DNA from: Anas platyrhynchos
Lineage: Eukaryota > Chordata > Aves > Anseriformes > Anatidae
Direction of reading: 5' to 3'
DNA length: 64,000 nt
Assembly (NCBI RefSeq): GCF_047663525.1
Contig: NC_092601.1
Span: 16,949,501-17,013,500 of the forward strand
Under the pieces are notes generated by a model that worked only from the letters and a program-made list of their open reading frames with translations, did no database searches and was not told where the DNA came from. The stretch's first letter is position 1, and each line of letters opens with the position of its first letter. Position numbers and translations under genes: made by a program. This document shows positions 1 through 12,500 of this stretch, one piece after another.

Positions 1-3000
1 AGGTTGTGCTCCAGATTTCATCCAGGCGCGTTGTGTAACGGCCACGGGCCCTGTGCCCCCGAGGCACAGCTGGTCCCCGGGAGTTTGAGCAGGGGGTTAC
101 CTGCTCCAAAAATCTCTTGTGTGCAGGTGCTGAGCGAACCTCTGCTACCCAGATTTGATATTTTGGGGTGCCAGGGGATCACTCAGGACCATGGCCCACC
201 CCAATGAATCCCTGAGCAGCGAGCAAAGCTGCTTGGATCGCCCCCCCGAAGCACAGAACTGGGGGCGCTTTATCCCTTTCCCCTCAGCTCTGACGTTTCT
301 GGTTTTCAGAGAAGATGGAGCTGCGTCAGGAAATGATTCACAGCTCAGGGGAGGCGGGGAGCAGACGCCTCCAAAAGTCCCCGAGCCTCGTCCCATCCCT
401 GGGGGCTGCCGGCGTTACGGAGGGCACGGCGCAGCGGGGCCAGCATCCCGGGTACCTGAGAAGGCAGAAGCGAGCCTTGTAGGTTTTGTGCTGGTATCGA
501 GAGGGACGCAGCCAACACATGCGTGTGTAAATAGGGATCTGTCATACCCCAGGGAAACGGCGCTGCGATCGTTTCTTGGCGCCGGGTCCCCTGCTGATAC
601 TGGCAACGCGGAGCCGCGGCTGCTCATCCGGCGCTGCGAGCTGCTCTGCTCACGCCTGGGCTGCTGCTCACCCTGCTCGGGTGCGGGCTTCCACCCCAGC
701 CTCGAGTTTTCCCCATTAAAAAGCACCCACCAGGCACTGGAAGGGGGTAGCCATGCCCTCCGTCCTGTTGATGGCACAAAAGCAAGGCCAGTGCCTGGGG
801 ACGGGGCTGTCCCCGAGGTGGGGACCGGCAGAAGCCGGGTGTCTGCTCCTGCCTCACCCCGGTGCAAAGCTTCCCGTGGCCCCGGGGTCAGGCCCAGCAC
901 GCAGGCGGGCGCTCAGCCTTATATCAAAGCCTCTCTGCTCTTCAAAGGGCTGCTTGAACTCCCTGCCTTGTTATTGTTTTGGTGCCTGCGCCGAGCAACA
1001 CCTCCCTCCTCCTGCATTTCGTTATTGCCTTCCACTTGCCGGGGCCACGCAGCCCTGCCCTGGCCCAGCAGCAGCTCAGGGCCCCTCTGGGGAGCCCCGC
1101 TGGGTTTTTGGGTGCTCCCCAGGGAGCTGCGTCCTCGCCCCGGGGGGGGCTGCGTCCCAGCCTTTGGCTTGTGCTCGTGCGTGCTTCCACCTCGCAGCAT
1201 TTGCATCTCGCCCTGGCTTCAAAGCGCCTTGCGTTGGCTGCAAGGAAGGAAATAAAGAGATGTAAAGGGATTTAAATCCCTCCCGAGCGAGGCTGCTTGT
1301 CCGTCAGGTTTCAGCTCCTGCCCAGGGGTGTTGAGGGGGGCTGGTTTGGCCACGGTGCCTTTCCTCTCCCCGGCTGTGGGTAATGGGGTGCTCGTGCCCG
1401 GCACTGCTCGGGGTGCCCTTCTTGGTGACCCTATTCTGGAGCTCTAAGTGAGATTTTGGATGAGCACTGGTGCAAATCTGGCTGTCACAAGGAGGGGTGC
1501 GTGGCAAAACCACTTCACAACCAGACTGGTGGAGGGGGGAGCCCGAAATTGGCTCCTCTGCTGCGTGCGAGCTCAGGTTGGGGCTGGATGCGAGCCGTGG
1601 GGAAGCTGCCCAGGGGTTTGGGAAGGAGGAGGGCAGGCGAGGTTTGCAGGGAGCCTGTGCTCAATTTGGATGTGCCAAATCCATGCCAGGTACCTGCGGG
1701 GCCTCACGGGGATTTGAGGGGTGCACGAGGCAGCAGGGAGCGAGCCAGCATCCTACAGTGCCCATAGGGCTCCCTCGTGGAGCCACCCTCAGCCCCTTTC
1801 CTCCCGTCCTGGCCGTGTTTCCCGGTGCACAAAGGCCGTGGGTGGGGAAGGGGTCAGACCCACACGGCCGGCCAGAGTTCATGGTCCTGGAGGCCTTGGC
1901 ACAGCCAATGGCTGGGGAGACAAAAACGTTTCCAAGGCTCCGCTTGGAGCCGGAGAAAGTTTTTCCGTAGGGTTTTTATAGCTACCGGAAAGCGGGGTTT
2001 TATTTTTGTTGTCTAAGACAAAAAATCCTCTTAGGAGTTGACTTCCCGCGGCAGCGAGCGGGGAGGGCTGCGCTCGAGGCGTGTGGGGCTGCGCTGGGCT
2101 TTTCTTCCCCTTACCCCCGCGGGGTCTGCGGACGCTGGTGCTGGTTTTTATGAAGAAAAAGAGGTTTTGGGGTCCCTGGTGTAAGGCTGGTCCCGTCGGT
2201 GTGCCTGCACCGACACCGCAGCATCCCCGACAGCTCCCTGCGTGGGATGCTCACGCTCTCTCCTTGGTTTGTTTGGGGGCACAGCTGTAGGGAAAGCTTT
2301 TTTCCTGGGGGAAGGGGGATATTTCCCACCTCCGCACATGGCATAACCGGGGGCCTCGGGGGGCTGAACTGAATTTCCTGGGGTCACAGGCTGGGGCTGG
2401 CACAGCTCTCCCCGCTCGCCTCTCCTTTGCACGCCGCAGGCTGTTTTGGAGGTGGTTTGCTGGCAGGGGAGCCTGTTTCCATGGGAGAAATCTTCACAAC
2501 GCCTGCCAAAAAGCCGTCTCCCCGTTGGCCTGGCCATCTGGAGGGCGAGAGGAGGCTTTGCTGGGGCGAGGAGCTGGTGCCGGGTGCTCCTTTGGTGCCA
2601 TTTGGTGCAACTCGGAGAGGTCCCTGCCCGGCTCCTTTATGCCTCAGTGTGGGTTTGTGCCGGTCCCCGGTGAGCTGGCGTGCCTCGGGGGGACCCCAGT
2701 GTCACCATGCCCTGCTGGCAGGACACGCAGCAGGCTGGGGATGGGGATGACGGGGACGTGGCATCGCCGCTGTAATCGGATGAGCCGCTGCTGCTCCAGA
2801 TGGAGCCGTCAGCTCTCGTCAGCGCTGACACCCCACCGGGTCCCTCGGCGTCCCCGGGGGACCAGGAGGTGACACCGTGCTTGCAGAACCTATCGTGGGG
2901 TCCCTGCTGTGCCTCTGCCTGATGAAAAAGCAGATTTGTGCCCTCTTCCCTTCCCTGCTCCCCTTGGCTCAGCCTCTTCCAGTGAAGATCAGGCCCGGAG

Positions 3001-3368
3001 CAGTGCGGGTACGCAGCGGGGAGCATCGTGGTGCCCGTGCCACCCCTTTTATCCCCTTTGGGCACCCCCTGGAAGTGATCACCTCGTGCTGATGTTGGGC
3101 TTGCAGCCCTGGGGCTGAGAGAGGAGCATCCCCTGGGGAAGGGGGAGGACGTCAGGGTGGAAATAACGCTCCCTGCTATCGCACAGCTGGGATGAGCAGT
3201 TTGCAAACCCTTTGCCGTGTGCCAGCGTGGTGCAGGATGGGTCTGAGCATCGTGGGCAGACCATCGGGGTGCGCAGGGAGTTGGGGTCTGCCAGGAGAGG
3301 TTTAGGGCGAGCGCCGTGCCCACCTGCCCCTCTCTCCTTACGCGTTCTCCTTTCTCCTTCCCCTACAG
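1..3368 (+). other. MPRIP intron (3' part), no exon found
   Basis: GC-rich sequence upstream of the first recognised MPRIP exon. I searched for the preceding PH1 segment (the Trp-Gln-Arg-Arg-Phe-Phe type strand expected just before the 3369 exon) and did not find it. Long open frames here, such as 155-1255 on the plus strand, have no recognisable protein character and reflect GC richness. I see no repeat I can name. Confidence 0.7.
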
Positions 3369-3520
3369 CCCACGACCCTCCCGCAGGGCACCATCAACAT
3401 GAACCAGTGCACGGACGTGGTGGACGGGGAGAGCCGGACAGGGCAGAAATTCTCCTTGTGCATCCTGACGCCGGAGAAGGAGCACTTCATCCGAGCTGAG
3501 AACAAGGAGATCATCAGCGG
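3369..3520 (+). CDS. MPRIP: MPRIP exon: middle/C-terminal half of PH domain 1
   Basis: Acceptor CCCTACAG before 3369 and donor GTGAGT after 3520; starts in phase 0 and ends in phase 2. It encodes [20 protein letters not shown] and onwards to the Ser-Gly that continues in the next exon. This is the beta-strand part of the first PH domain, roughly human residues 90-140. In the family, the N-terminal region carrying PH1 associates with F-actin. Confidence 0.95.
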
Positions 3521-6500
3521 GTGAGTGCAGCTCCGGGGCCCAACCAGCTGGGAGGAAGAGGAGGGCAGGGAGCACAGCCCCATGCTTTGGATGTGCCAGC
3601 AGGGACCACCCCGGGGCTGTAATTGCTGCCTCGGGGACTGCCTCGGTGTTGGATGGTGACCTGGAAACATCTTTTTCCTTCTCCTTCCCGTCCTTCCCGA
3701 GGCATGGCACCTCCTCCGTGCCAGGCTGGTGCTTCCTGCTGAGATATTTCTATTTCCAAGCGCCTCTGCGGGTTGCGCCTCCCCCGTTTTCAAAGCTTAA
3801 AGAGGCATTTTCCTGCCAGGAGCTTGGGATTTGGCTCAGAGGTGTTTTCATGGGTCAAAACTGCCCTGATCTACCAAGACCAGTGGGTATGGGTGACTCT
3901 GGCTCTGCGCACGATGTGCAGCAGTGAGGACAGAGACACCAGGGGAACACGGCACAGGGATCTGGCACGGCTCCTCTCCTCCAGCCGAGGAGGGTGCTGT
4001 GCTTGTGCCCCAAAACCTGGCGCTCCCCCGGCTCCCTTCTCCCTCTCCCCACGCTCCCCTTTGAAGCTCAGCCTTTGTTCCCGGCCCTGCCAGCGGCGCG
4101 AGGGGAGAGGCATTGCAGAGCAAGGTGGGGCTGATTTATTGTTCGCTGGCCCAGCGCTGGATTTCGAAGCAGCGCGTTTTGCTCCTGACTGCAAGCATTA
4201 ATCATCCCGCAGCAGTCCCGCTCTGGGCCCGAGCCAGGCGGGTTTCATTTGCAGTTGCAGCACGACAGGAAGATTTCCCCGGCTCGGGGAGAATTTGTTT
4301 TACGTTTGTTGCATGCTTCTGGCATTTATTGCTTAACCAAAACCCACTTGATGTGGTCATCTCAAAGCGCTTTACAGCAGCAGCGTGCGAAGTGGGAGGA
4401 ACAGGAGGGCAAGGCACGGAAATCTCAAGCACGAGCCTTTTCCAGCGGTCGGCGGAGCCTCTCCGAGCGCACGGGGATGGAGGGGGCAGCCCGTGGGAAG
4501 GCATGGGAGGGTGCCCCGAACGAGAGGCTCGTGCATGGGATGGGCTTCTCCCTGCCAAGTTCACGCTGCTCTTTCTCAGACAAAAGCTCATTGTTAGCGC
4601 CTCTGAAGGGAGAGGGTCCTGCCAGAGGCTCTGTCCCTCCCCTCGCTCGGCAGCTCTCGGCTGGCTTTTAGGATCTTTGAATCCCTGCCCGCTGCCACCC
4701 TTGCCCACGACCTCTCTCCCTCGCATTGAGCCGAAGCACCCTGGAGTTGTTCCCTGTCCCTCCTGGCTTGCCTCGGGAGTTTTTTTCCCCCAGGCACTGG
4801 CTGGGAGGATTTGGGGGCACCATGGTACCCCCCGACCATCTTGGAGAGGCTGAGCTCCTCTGCGTGCAAGAGGAGGGAACATTTATGGCCAGTTTGGGGG
4901 AAAATTATGGCCGGATTACCCACCCTGGATTACCACGGGGGTTTGGGGTGAGCGCTGTCTCCGGAGGGAGCGAGCCCTTGGCTTTCAGGCAGCCTGCCCT
5001 CGAGGCAGATGGGGCCGTGTCTGTGTGACCTTCTCAGAGCCCCCAACAGTGGGATCAGCTTTGGGGTCTGTCTGCAGCTGCCCTACACCCCGAGCGCTGC
5101 CATCCCTGTGGCACAGACCTCACCCGCTGCTTGTTCTTCACCTGCAGGTGGCTGGAGATGCTGATCGTGTACCCCAGGACCAACAAGCAGAACCAGAAGA
5201 AGAAGAGGAAGGTAGAGCCCCCAACTCCTCAGGTAACCCCGGGGGGACACACCGTGGCTTGGGACCACAACTCTGAGCACCGACACCCCCCAAAACCATC
5301 GGGGTGGCCGTGGTCTCCTCGCCCCAGCCCTGCACGTGCTGTCCCAAATCCACGAGGTCCCGGGGGGGGACCAGAAGAGGTGCTGGCCACTCGCGGGCCT
5401 CTTCGGCAGAAGCAGGACGAAATTCCAGCGGGCTCCGGTTACCCCCTTGGAGATGACCCCGGAGATAATGGGAACGAAAGGAAAATAGTTAAAGGCCAGG
5501 GCCAGGCTGGGAGCTCCGGGGGCCGGAGCTGAGCTCTCCAGGGACCCGGCGATGGCTTCGCCTTCATTTTGACTATAAATGGTAAAAACCGGGGCCGGCC
5601 GTGACTCACTCGTTCCTGCCGGGCTCCCACGTGGCCGGACTGGGGGAGAATCCCACAGATTGGGAACGTGACCCCGAGGCCGAGCTCGTCCCTCGCCGGG
5701 GCTGAGAACAGACCTCCGGGTGCGCGTCCCGCCGCCGCGGGGACCGGCTGGGACAGCTCCTCCGGGCAAGCCAGGGTGAGGGTCCCAAGGAGTGAAAGTC
5801 ACTTTTGGGGTCCCCCAAGCCCCATTTTTCCTGTCCCTTCCTCTTTAGTGATGTCCCCAGGATGGTGCCAAGCAGGCTGTGGGTGTCTGCATTGGGTTTC
5901 CACCCCTCCACTGACTCTAATCAACGGGAACCAAAAAAAAAAAGATAATAACGGGGCGAGGTGATGCTTTTTTTGCACGCCCTGCTGGAAATCCGAGCTG
6001 CCCCCTGCAAGGGGATGGGGTCAGCACGGCCTCTTGAGCACCAGGGATGCTGCAGGGGTGATTCCACCTCCGTGGCCACGAGCTGGCACGTTACAAGTGC
6101 CTGGCCTCCATCCCGGGGGGGGCTGCTGCATTTGGGGCACCTCAACAAGCTGGCACAGCAGGGCAGGGCACGCAGCCTGCCGTGGAGCTCGGTGCAGCCC
6201 TAAACCCAGGCAGGGTTTGGGAAAGGGGGACGGGGAAGGGGGAGGAGGAGAAGAAAGGGGCGAGGAGCCAGCAAAACATCATTCTGGGTTACATTTTATC
6301 GCCATGGCAACTTCTTGGAAACCTTACAGGATCGGAGCTGCCGAGCACCAAATAAGGGAAGCGGCTGCGGGGAGGACGCTGGCTCCCCACACACGCAGCC
6401 GTGCACCCCAGGTGCTTGGGGACAGGGTGAGCAGGGAGCCTGGTGGCCCTTTCCCCCCCCTGGTTCGGGGCACAGCATCTCGGGGGAGTTTTTTCTCCTC

Positions 6501-9500
6501 CAGGAGGGTGCAGGATGCTGTGCCCTGCGCCCTATCCCTTTTGCCGCCCTCCTTCCACCCTCTCCATCAGGGTGGAAGCCCCACGACAGCACCAGTAATC
6601 CTGGAAAAAAGCTGAAATTCACTTTGCAAATCCAACCTCTGCATGGGACTCTCCGCTGGCTGGGTGCTGCGCTGCTTCAGGCACTCACAGGCAACCCACA
6701 AAGCCAGAAGGAAAACGCACAAGCACCTTTGGGTGTTTTGGGGGGAGAACCAGCAGCACCCTCCGTGGAGTGGCCTCTCCTGGAGCTGGCTGCCGTTCAG
6801 GTCCCTCTCCGTGTGCCAGTGCAGAAGGGCTGGTTTCTTTCTAAAGAACATTGCTCCAAGAGCTGCTCTTCGGGCAGGGGTCGCCAGATGCAACCCCGGA
6901 GGTGTTTTCACCTTTGCTTTGCAAGCAGCTTTATGGTTTAGGAGAAATGAAGTTCCTCTTGCAGTTCGCCCCGGCAGGGTGGTGCAGGGAGAGAGCGCGC
7001 TGCCGTGCCTGAGCGCTCCCTGTTCCTGGGGAATGGAGGCGTTATCTGGGGCTGAAATCTGGGATTTGAGGTGCCCTCCTTCAGGCCTGGTTTGCACTAG
7101 GGTGCACGGGGCTCACATGCCAGAGTTAATGCAGCTGGAGGGCGGTTTGGATGATTTTGGTGCCTGCTCCTTTGGTAAGCCGTTCGTTCCAAGTGGTGAA
7201 GGGTTAATTGCTCTGCTTGTTTATAGAGCGCCTTCTGGCCCTCGTTTCTGTGTTTAATTAAATACATATCTCCAGATAATGATACGGGGGTGGATGGAAG
7301 GAATATATAGAAGTATAGATCCGACGCTGGCACTTGGCTTTAGGCTTTGGATCAATGAATTCGAGAGTTTCAGAGGCTGGAGGGGACCTCGGAGCTCATC
7401 CGGTTGCCCTCTGGATCGTTTACCTCCGACGTCACATTCCTTTAGGATGAAATTTCCAAGGGGATTTTTTTTAAAAACAGAGGTCATTTGTGGCTCGTGG
7501 AGCGGGTGCCTGTGCTCAGAGGCAGGAGCTGGTCCCTGGGAGGTGCCCGCAGCATCTCCGCCTGGAGGCACAGCGCTGCAACCCACCGGGGGCTCTGCTG
7601 ACAGCAGGGAGGTGATGATTTTATGCTGTTTGTAGCCCCTAAAAGCACTCCTGTCCCCAGCCCCTGGCTCCTGGCTCGGTGTTCCCACACTCCTGGGTTT
7701 CCCCCCGGTGTGCTGAAAGGGAAGAAACAGCCGGGAAACTTTCTGCAACCCGGGGACCGTGGAGGGGGGTTAATTGTCATTGATTTATTGACGGCTTTAA
7801 GGAAAATAACCCGGTAACGCATAAGCTTAATAGGACAGCAGCAAAACATCTGCTAACGAACAAAGCCAAACCCGAAACGAGTTGTGAAAGCTGCTGCCTC
7901 TCCTGGGGCATGGATCGAACCTGGGCTGCCGTGGCCGTGGTCGCAGGGAGCCACCAGCACGAGCTGCTGCAGGCACCCACCCCAAATGGCATCGCCATCC
8001 AAACCCCTCCTGGCCTGTGATGCTTCTAAAATGATGGCTATTGTTTTAAAATAACGTAAATCTTGATGCAGTGCCCTATTTCCCTTTTGAAAAGAAGCGT
8101 CCTTTTACATAGCCAAAGCACCCGGGAGGAATACAGTGCTGGACGGTTTCTATGCTTTTTATCAATGGCCCATAACAAACCAGTTGTGACAAATTAACGA
8201 TGCAGCTGCTAGTGGCAGGGAATTAATTTTCTTCCCCGTCCAATATCCTTTAGCTTGATTTCTATTTTTTTTTTTTTGACATTACTTATAACACTGAGCA
8301 AATTCGGTCCTGGCAAATGGGACCTGGGAGAGAAGCCCGGCGCTGCTGTGTGCTGGGGAAGGCAGCGGCTGCCTGCAGAAGGATATGGGGGGAAATAGGG
8401 GATGCTGTGCCTTATGTCCTTCAATTACCAAGGGTATACTGTCCACCAGAACTGTGAACGTGGAGGAAAAGGGCAGGGATCAAAAGCACTGAGGGCTTTT
8501 GGAAATAGCTGCTGTGTTGGAGCTTGAGCGAAGCTGCTCAGAGCGTCCCCAACCCATAGCGAGATGACTTCTCCCAGGAGCTGTGTGGCCCTGTCCTGTC
8601 CCCGTCGTTGTGTCACGTCGCACGTCGTGGGCTGGGGTGAAGCCCTCTAACCCCGCTGTGCCCCCTTTTTTTCTTTAGGAGCCCGGTCCTGCTAAGATGG
8701 CCGTGACCAGCAGCAGCATCCCCAGCGCGGAGAAGGTCCCTGCCACCAAGTCCACGCTTTGGCAGGAAGAAATGAGGGGCAAAGACCAAGCGGACGGGGC
8801 TGGCGGCATCAGCCCGGCGCAGAGCCCTGTGCAAGGGCAGGCGGGGGCTGCCGGCTCCCTGAAGGATCCTGTGTTGGACAGCAAAGAAGGTGAGGGCCAG
8901 GCTGGGTGACCTGAGTGTCCTCGCCCCCCTGTGTCACAGCACCGGGCAGGGGGAGGACGGGGAGCTGATGCTGCAGGGGCTGATGTCTGTGGTTTTGGCA
9001 AAAGCAGCGGTTTTTGGAAGCGCTTTGGTGCTGGGAAGGTGCCGGAGCTGTGGCACAGGGTGCCCAGAGGTTGTGGAGATCCTTGGGGTTCTCCAAAAGC
9101 AGCCTGGATGTGGTGCTGGGCACCCTGCTCTGGGTGGCCCTCCTGGGGCAGGATTGGAGAAGAGGAACCTGCAGACCCCTGCCAGCCTCAGCCCTTCTGG
9201 GATTTTGGGATTGTGAGGCCGGGATCGTGTCCTGGCCATGTGAACGAGCTCTACACGAAGCTCACCAAGACAAACTTTGAACACCTAAATGGCACCTGGC
9301 TGTGAGGTGCTGCCTGGCCTCGTGCTGGGAGGAAAATGAGGGGGAAAAATGCCTTTTATAGCACCTCTGCCACCCCCCCGGGGGAACCCATGGGGTGTGG
9401 GGGCCGCGCTGGCTCAGCCCCACCGCTGGGGCTGCCAAACCCTGAGCGCTGCTTCCTCATCCGGCCCCTGCACCAGGGCTGCTGTTTATATTTGGGCTCC

Positions 9501-12500
9501 CTGATTAGGCCGGGGAAGGCGCCCAGGGCCACGGCATTGTTCTCCTTGAAACAATAGGGGCTGGGGATTTTTCCTGCCCTGGGCCGAGGAGAAGTTTCCT
9601 TTATCTGCACCACGGGGCTGCCTTCCTCCCTCCTGCGCCCCGGTGCGAGGAGCCGTGCGTCCGTGTTTGCCTTGGAGCTGGGGCTGCTGCTTGGAGAGGG
9701 GCAGAGGTGGAAATGGCTGTAGGCACTCACAAAACTTCCCCGGAAAAGTTTTCTCTGCTTATATGCTGGCTGCTTGGTTTCCTCGAAGCAAAAAGCACGC
9801 GGAAGTGTGAGAATTCACACCTCTCCTGTGGTTTTTAATGGGGCAGAGCGTGAATGTGCACGCTGTCCTCTCCTGGTGACGCTGCACCCACAGCACCGGG
9901 ACCCCACAAACCTTTGGGGTGTCCCCGGGGATCCCCTGCTCCCTGCAGAGCATCTCCCCTTCCACGTGGGCCAGAAGGGTGGTCAGGGTGGGAGAGCCCA
10001 GGGTGCCAAGGGGCTCAGCGTGGGGCTGGGGCGCAGAGCGTCCCTGCTCTCATTTCCTGAGCTGTTCCTGCCTGGAATTGGGGCAGTTTCTGTTAAAAGC
10101 AGAGCTTATGCTTGAAACCAAATGGACTTTTCTGCCCCTTCAGATGAGAGCTCCATGAACGGAGACCGGATAGACTGTGGGCGGAAGACGCGTGTCGAGA
10201 GCGGTTACTTCTCCTTGGAGAAGACCAAGCAAGACTCGAAGCTGGAAGAGCAGCAGCTGCCGCCCCCACCGAGCCCTCCCAGCCCCAGCACCCCGAACAA
10301 CAGGTACAGTTATCCCAAATCGCCCTCGCAGGAGCATGCCCGGCCCTTTCCTTCCCCAGGTACCCGATCAGGCGACCGAATGATTCACAGCTTCTCTCTG
10401 AACTCCTTGGACTCGAAGAGCAGTTGCCCCATGCACAAGGACTCCGGCAGCAGAGATGTAGGAAGGGGAGCTGAAAAATCGGGGCGTCCCCTTTCTTTTA
10501 AAGCCAGCCGGCAGTACACCACCCTGGCCGACGTTCCCAAGGCCATTAGGATCAGTAATCGGGAGGCCTTCCAGGTGGAGAGGAAGCGGCTAGAGCGGAG
10601 AACCCGGGCGCGTAGCCCTGGGAGAGAAGAAGTGGCCCGGCTCTTTGGCAATGAGCGAAGGTAAGGGACGGGGGGCTCGCCTCCTCCTTGCATGCTTGCA
10701 GCGCTGATGAATTTTGGTCTTGCCCACCCTGCTGCAGCCCTGGACACGACGTGAAGCCCCTTTGCCTCGCAGCAGTCGGGGCACCTTCTCCGTGTCCCCT
10801 CCCCGGCACGGCACGGGGCGGGCAGCTGGCACCATTAATTAGGTTAGCTCTCCAAACGGGCGTTAGAGCCCGGGTGCGTTACGCAACTGCCTAATGAGCT
10901 GAGAGAGGTTTCAAAATGTCAGGGCAGTAATCTGGGAGAGGGGAGCTGGGCGCAGCGGGCTGCAAAACAGCTTAGTGCAAACGAGGGCGGGGAGGGCGTC
11001 CGCGGGCGCGCGGGCACGGCGCAGGCGCGCTCGGCTCTCCCCGGGCGAGGCGAGGGACGGGCTTGGCTCGCCCTGGGAGAGACGTTTTTTGTGCAACGAG
11101 GACAGCAGAGCAAACCGGGAGACGGGCCCCGGGCAAGAGGGCTATCTGCCAGTCTGATTTTCTTGCCCTGATTTTCCTCTGGGCACGTTCTCTCTCGGCG
11201 TGGTTTCGGCAGCTCGTTTCTTCACAGCCCCGAAGGATTGTTTTCCAGCCTGGCACCCGGCAGCTGGGGGCGGCTGTGGGAGCGTGGCACTGCGCCCATG
11301 CCGGGGTCAGCAGCAGGATCCTGCCCCTACTGAACCCATCCTGGCAGCGCACGCAGCTGGGGATGGAGGAGCAGGGCACGGGTCTGGCTTTCTCCCTGCC
11401 TTGGGAGTCCGGTCCCTTGGGAACGGAGGAGAAGGATGCCATGGGGGTCCCCTGGCCACCCCAGCTGGGGATAGGGTTGGAAAGAAGCTGGTAGCTGCTG
11501 CTTGGCAAAGCTGCACTGCGTTGGTCCAGGCATGGGTGGCATTGGAGCCCTGCTGGGTTGCTTACACGGGGCACCCCGGGGAGCTGGGATGTGCCAGCCG
11601 AGGGCAGAGAGGAGCAGAGATGTGCATGCAGGAGAGGACGCAGCTGCCACGGGCTGCTCGTTTTTAACGCCAGCCCCACTCGTTTCCTGCTGGCAGGTGC
11701 CTTTTCCTAGGGAAGTTCTGTTTATCCCAGCCCAGCTGGGCTCCTGGGGCTGTGAGCAGGATTTGCTGTATCAGAACGGGCAGAATTTCTCCTCTTTAGC
11801 AGAGCCGTGCCAGTGCAGGGAGAGGAGCAGGCACCGGGGTCTTGTGCCCACGAGGCTGAGTGGGGTACAGCATGGGGCGCAGCATTTTTGGGGTGATGGC
11901 AGCACCAGAGGGCTTGGGTGGGTTCAGCACCTGCGTTCCAGGTGGAGATGGAAGGGCACGGAGAGGCAGTTTGTTGTTGCACCAGAGAGCTCCCATTTGC
12001 CCAGCTCAGCTTGGCTTGGCTGCTGTTTAAATTTGAGTTTCCTCGGTCCACATACTCCTATCCCCTTTATTTTTTTTTTTTCCCCTCCAAATCCAGGCCA
12101 GGCTTTTTGAAGTTTGAGCAAATACGATAACTCACTTCCATGCTTTCGGGGTCAGCTTCTCCCCCCGGCTTTAACACCATTTCGAATCCTCCTCCTCAGT
12201 AACCCACTAACCCATCCGGGAGCGTTTGCCTGGACTCAGTTTCCCCACACACGAACCCCACAGGTGCCAGCCGGGGGCATCCTTCAGATTTGCCTCTCGT
12301 CTCAGGGCAGCCCAACTGGCTCGCTCTGATTCTGCTGGCATTTTTGGCTTTTCCTCCCATTTTCTGTTAACCCGCAGTAAACCAGCGCATGATTCCAGCT
12401 CTGGCTGGAGGAGAACTCAGTTAGGTGCCTGGCACTCCATCCCGAGTGGCACACCTGTGGTCGTAGCCCCACTAAAGCTGCTTTTCAGGCTTCTTGCCCC

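Noticed and set aside
155..1255. 366-codon plus-strand open frame
   Set aside because: GC-rich intron with few stop codons; residues show no domain or coiled-coil pattern, several overlapping frames are equally open, and no splice signals fit MPRIP.
7900..7935. tRNA-like T-arm text (GGATCGAACCTGGG)
   Set aside because: I could not find a matching acceptor stem, D arm and anticodon arm at the right distances on either strand; it looks like chance or a remnant.
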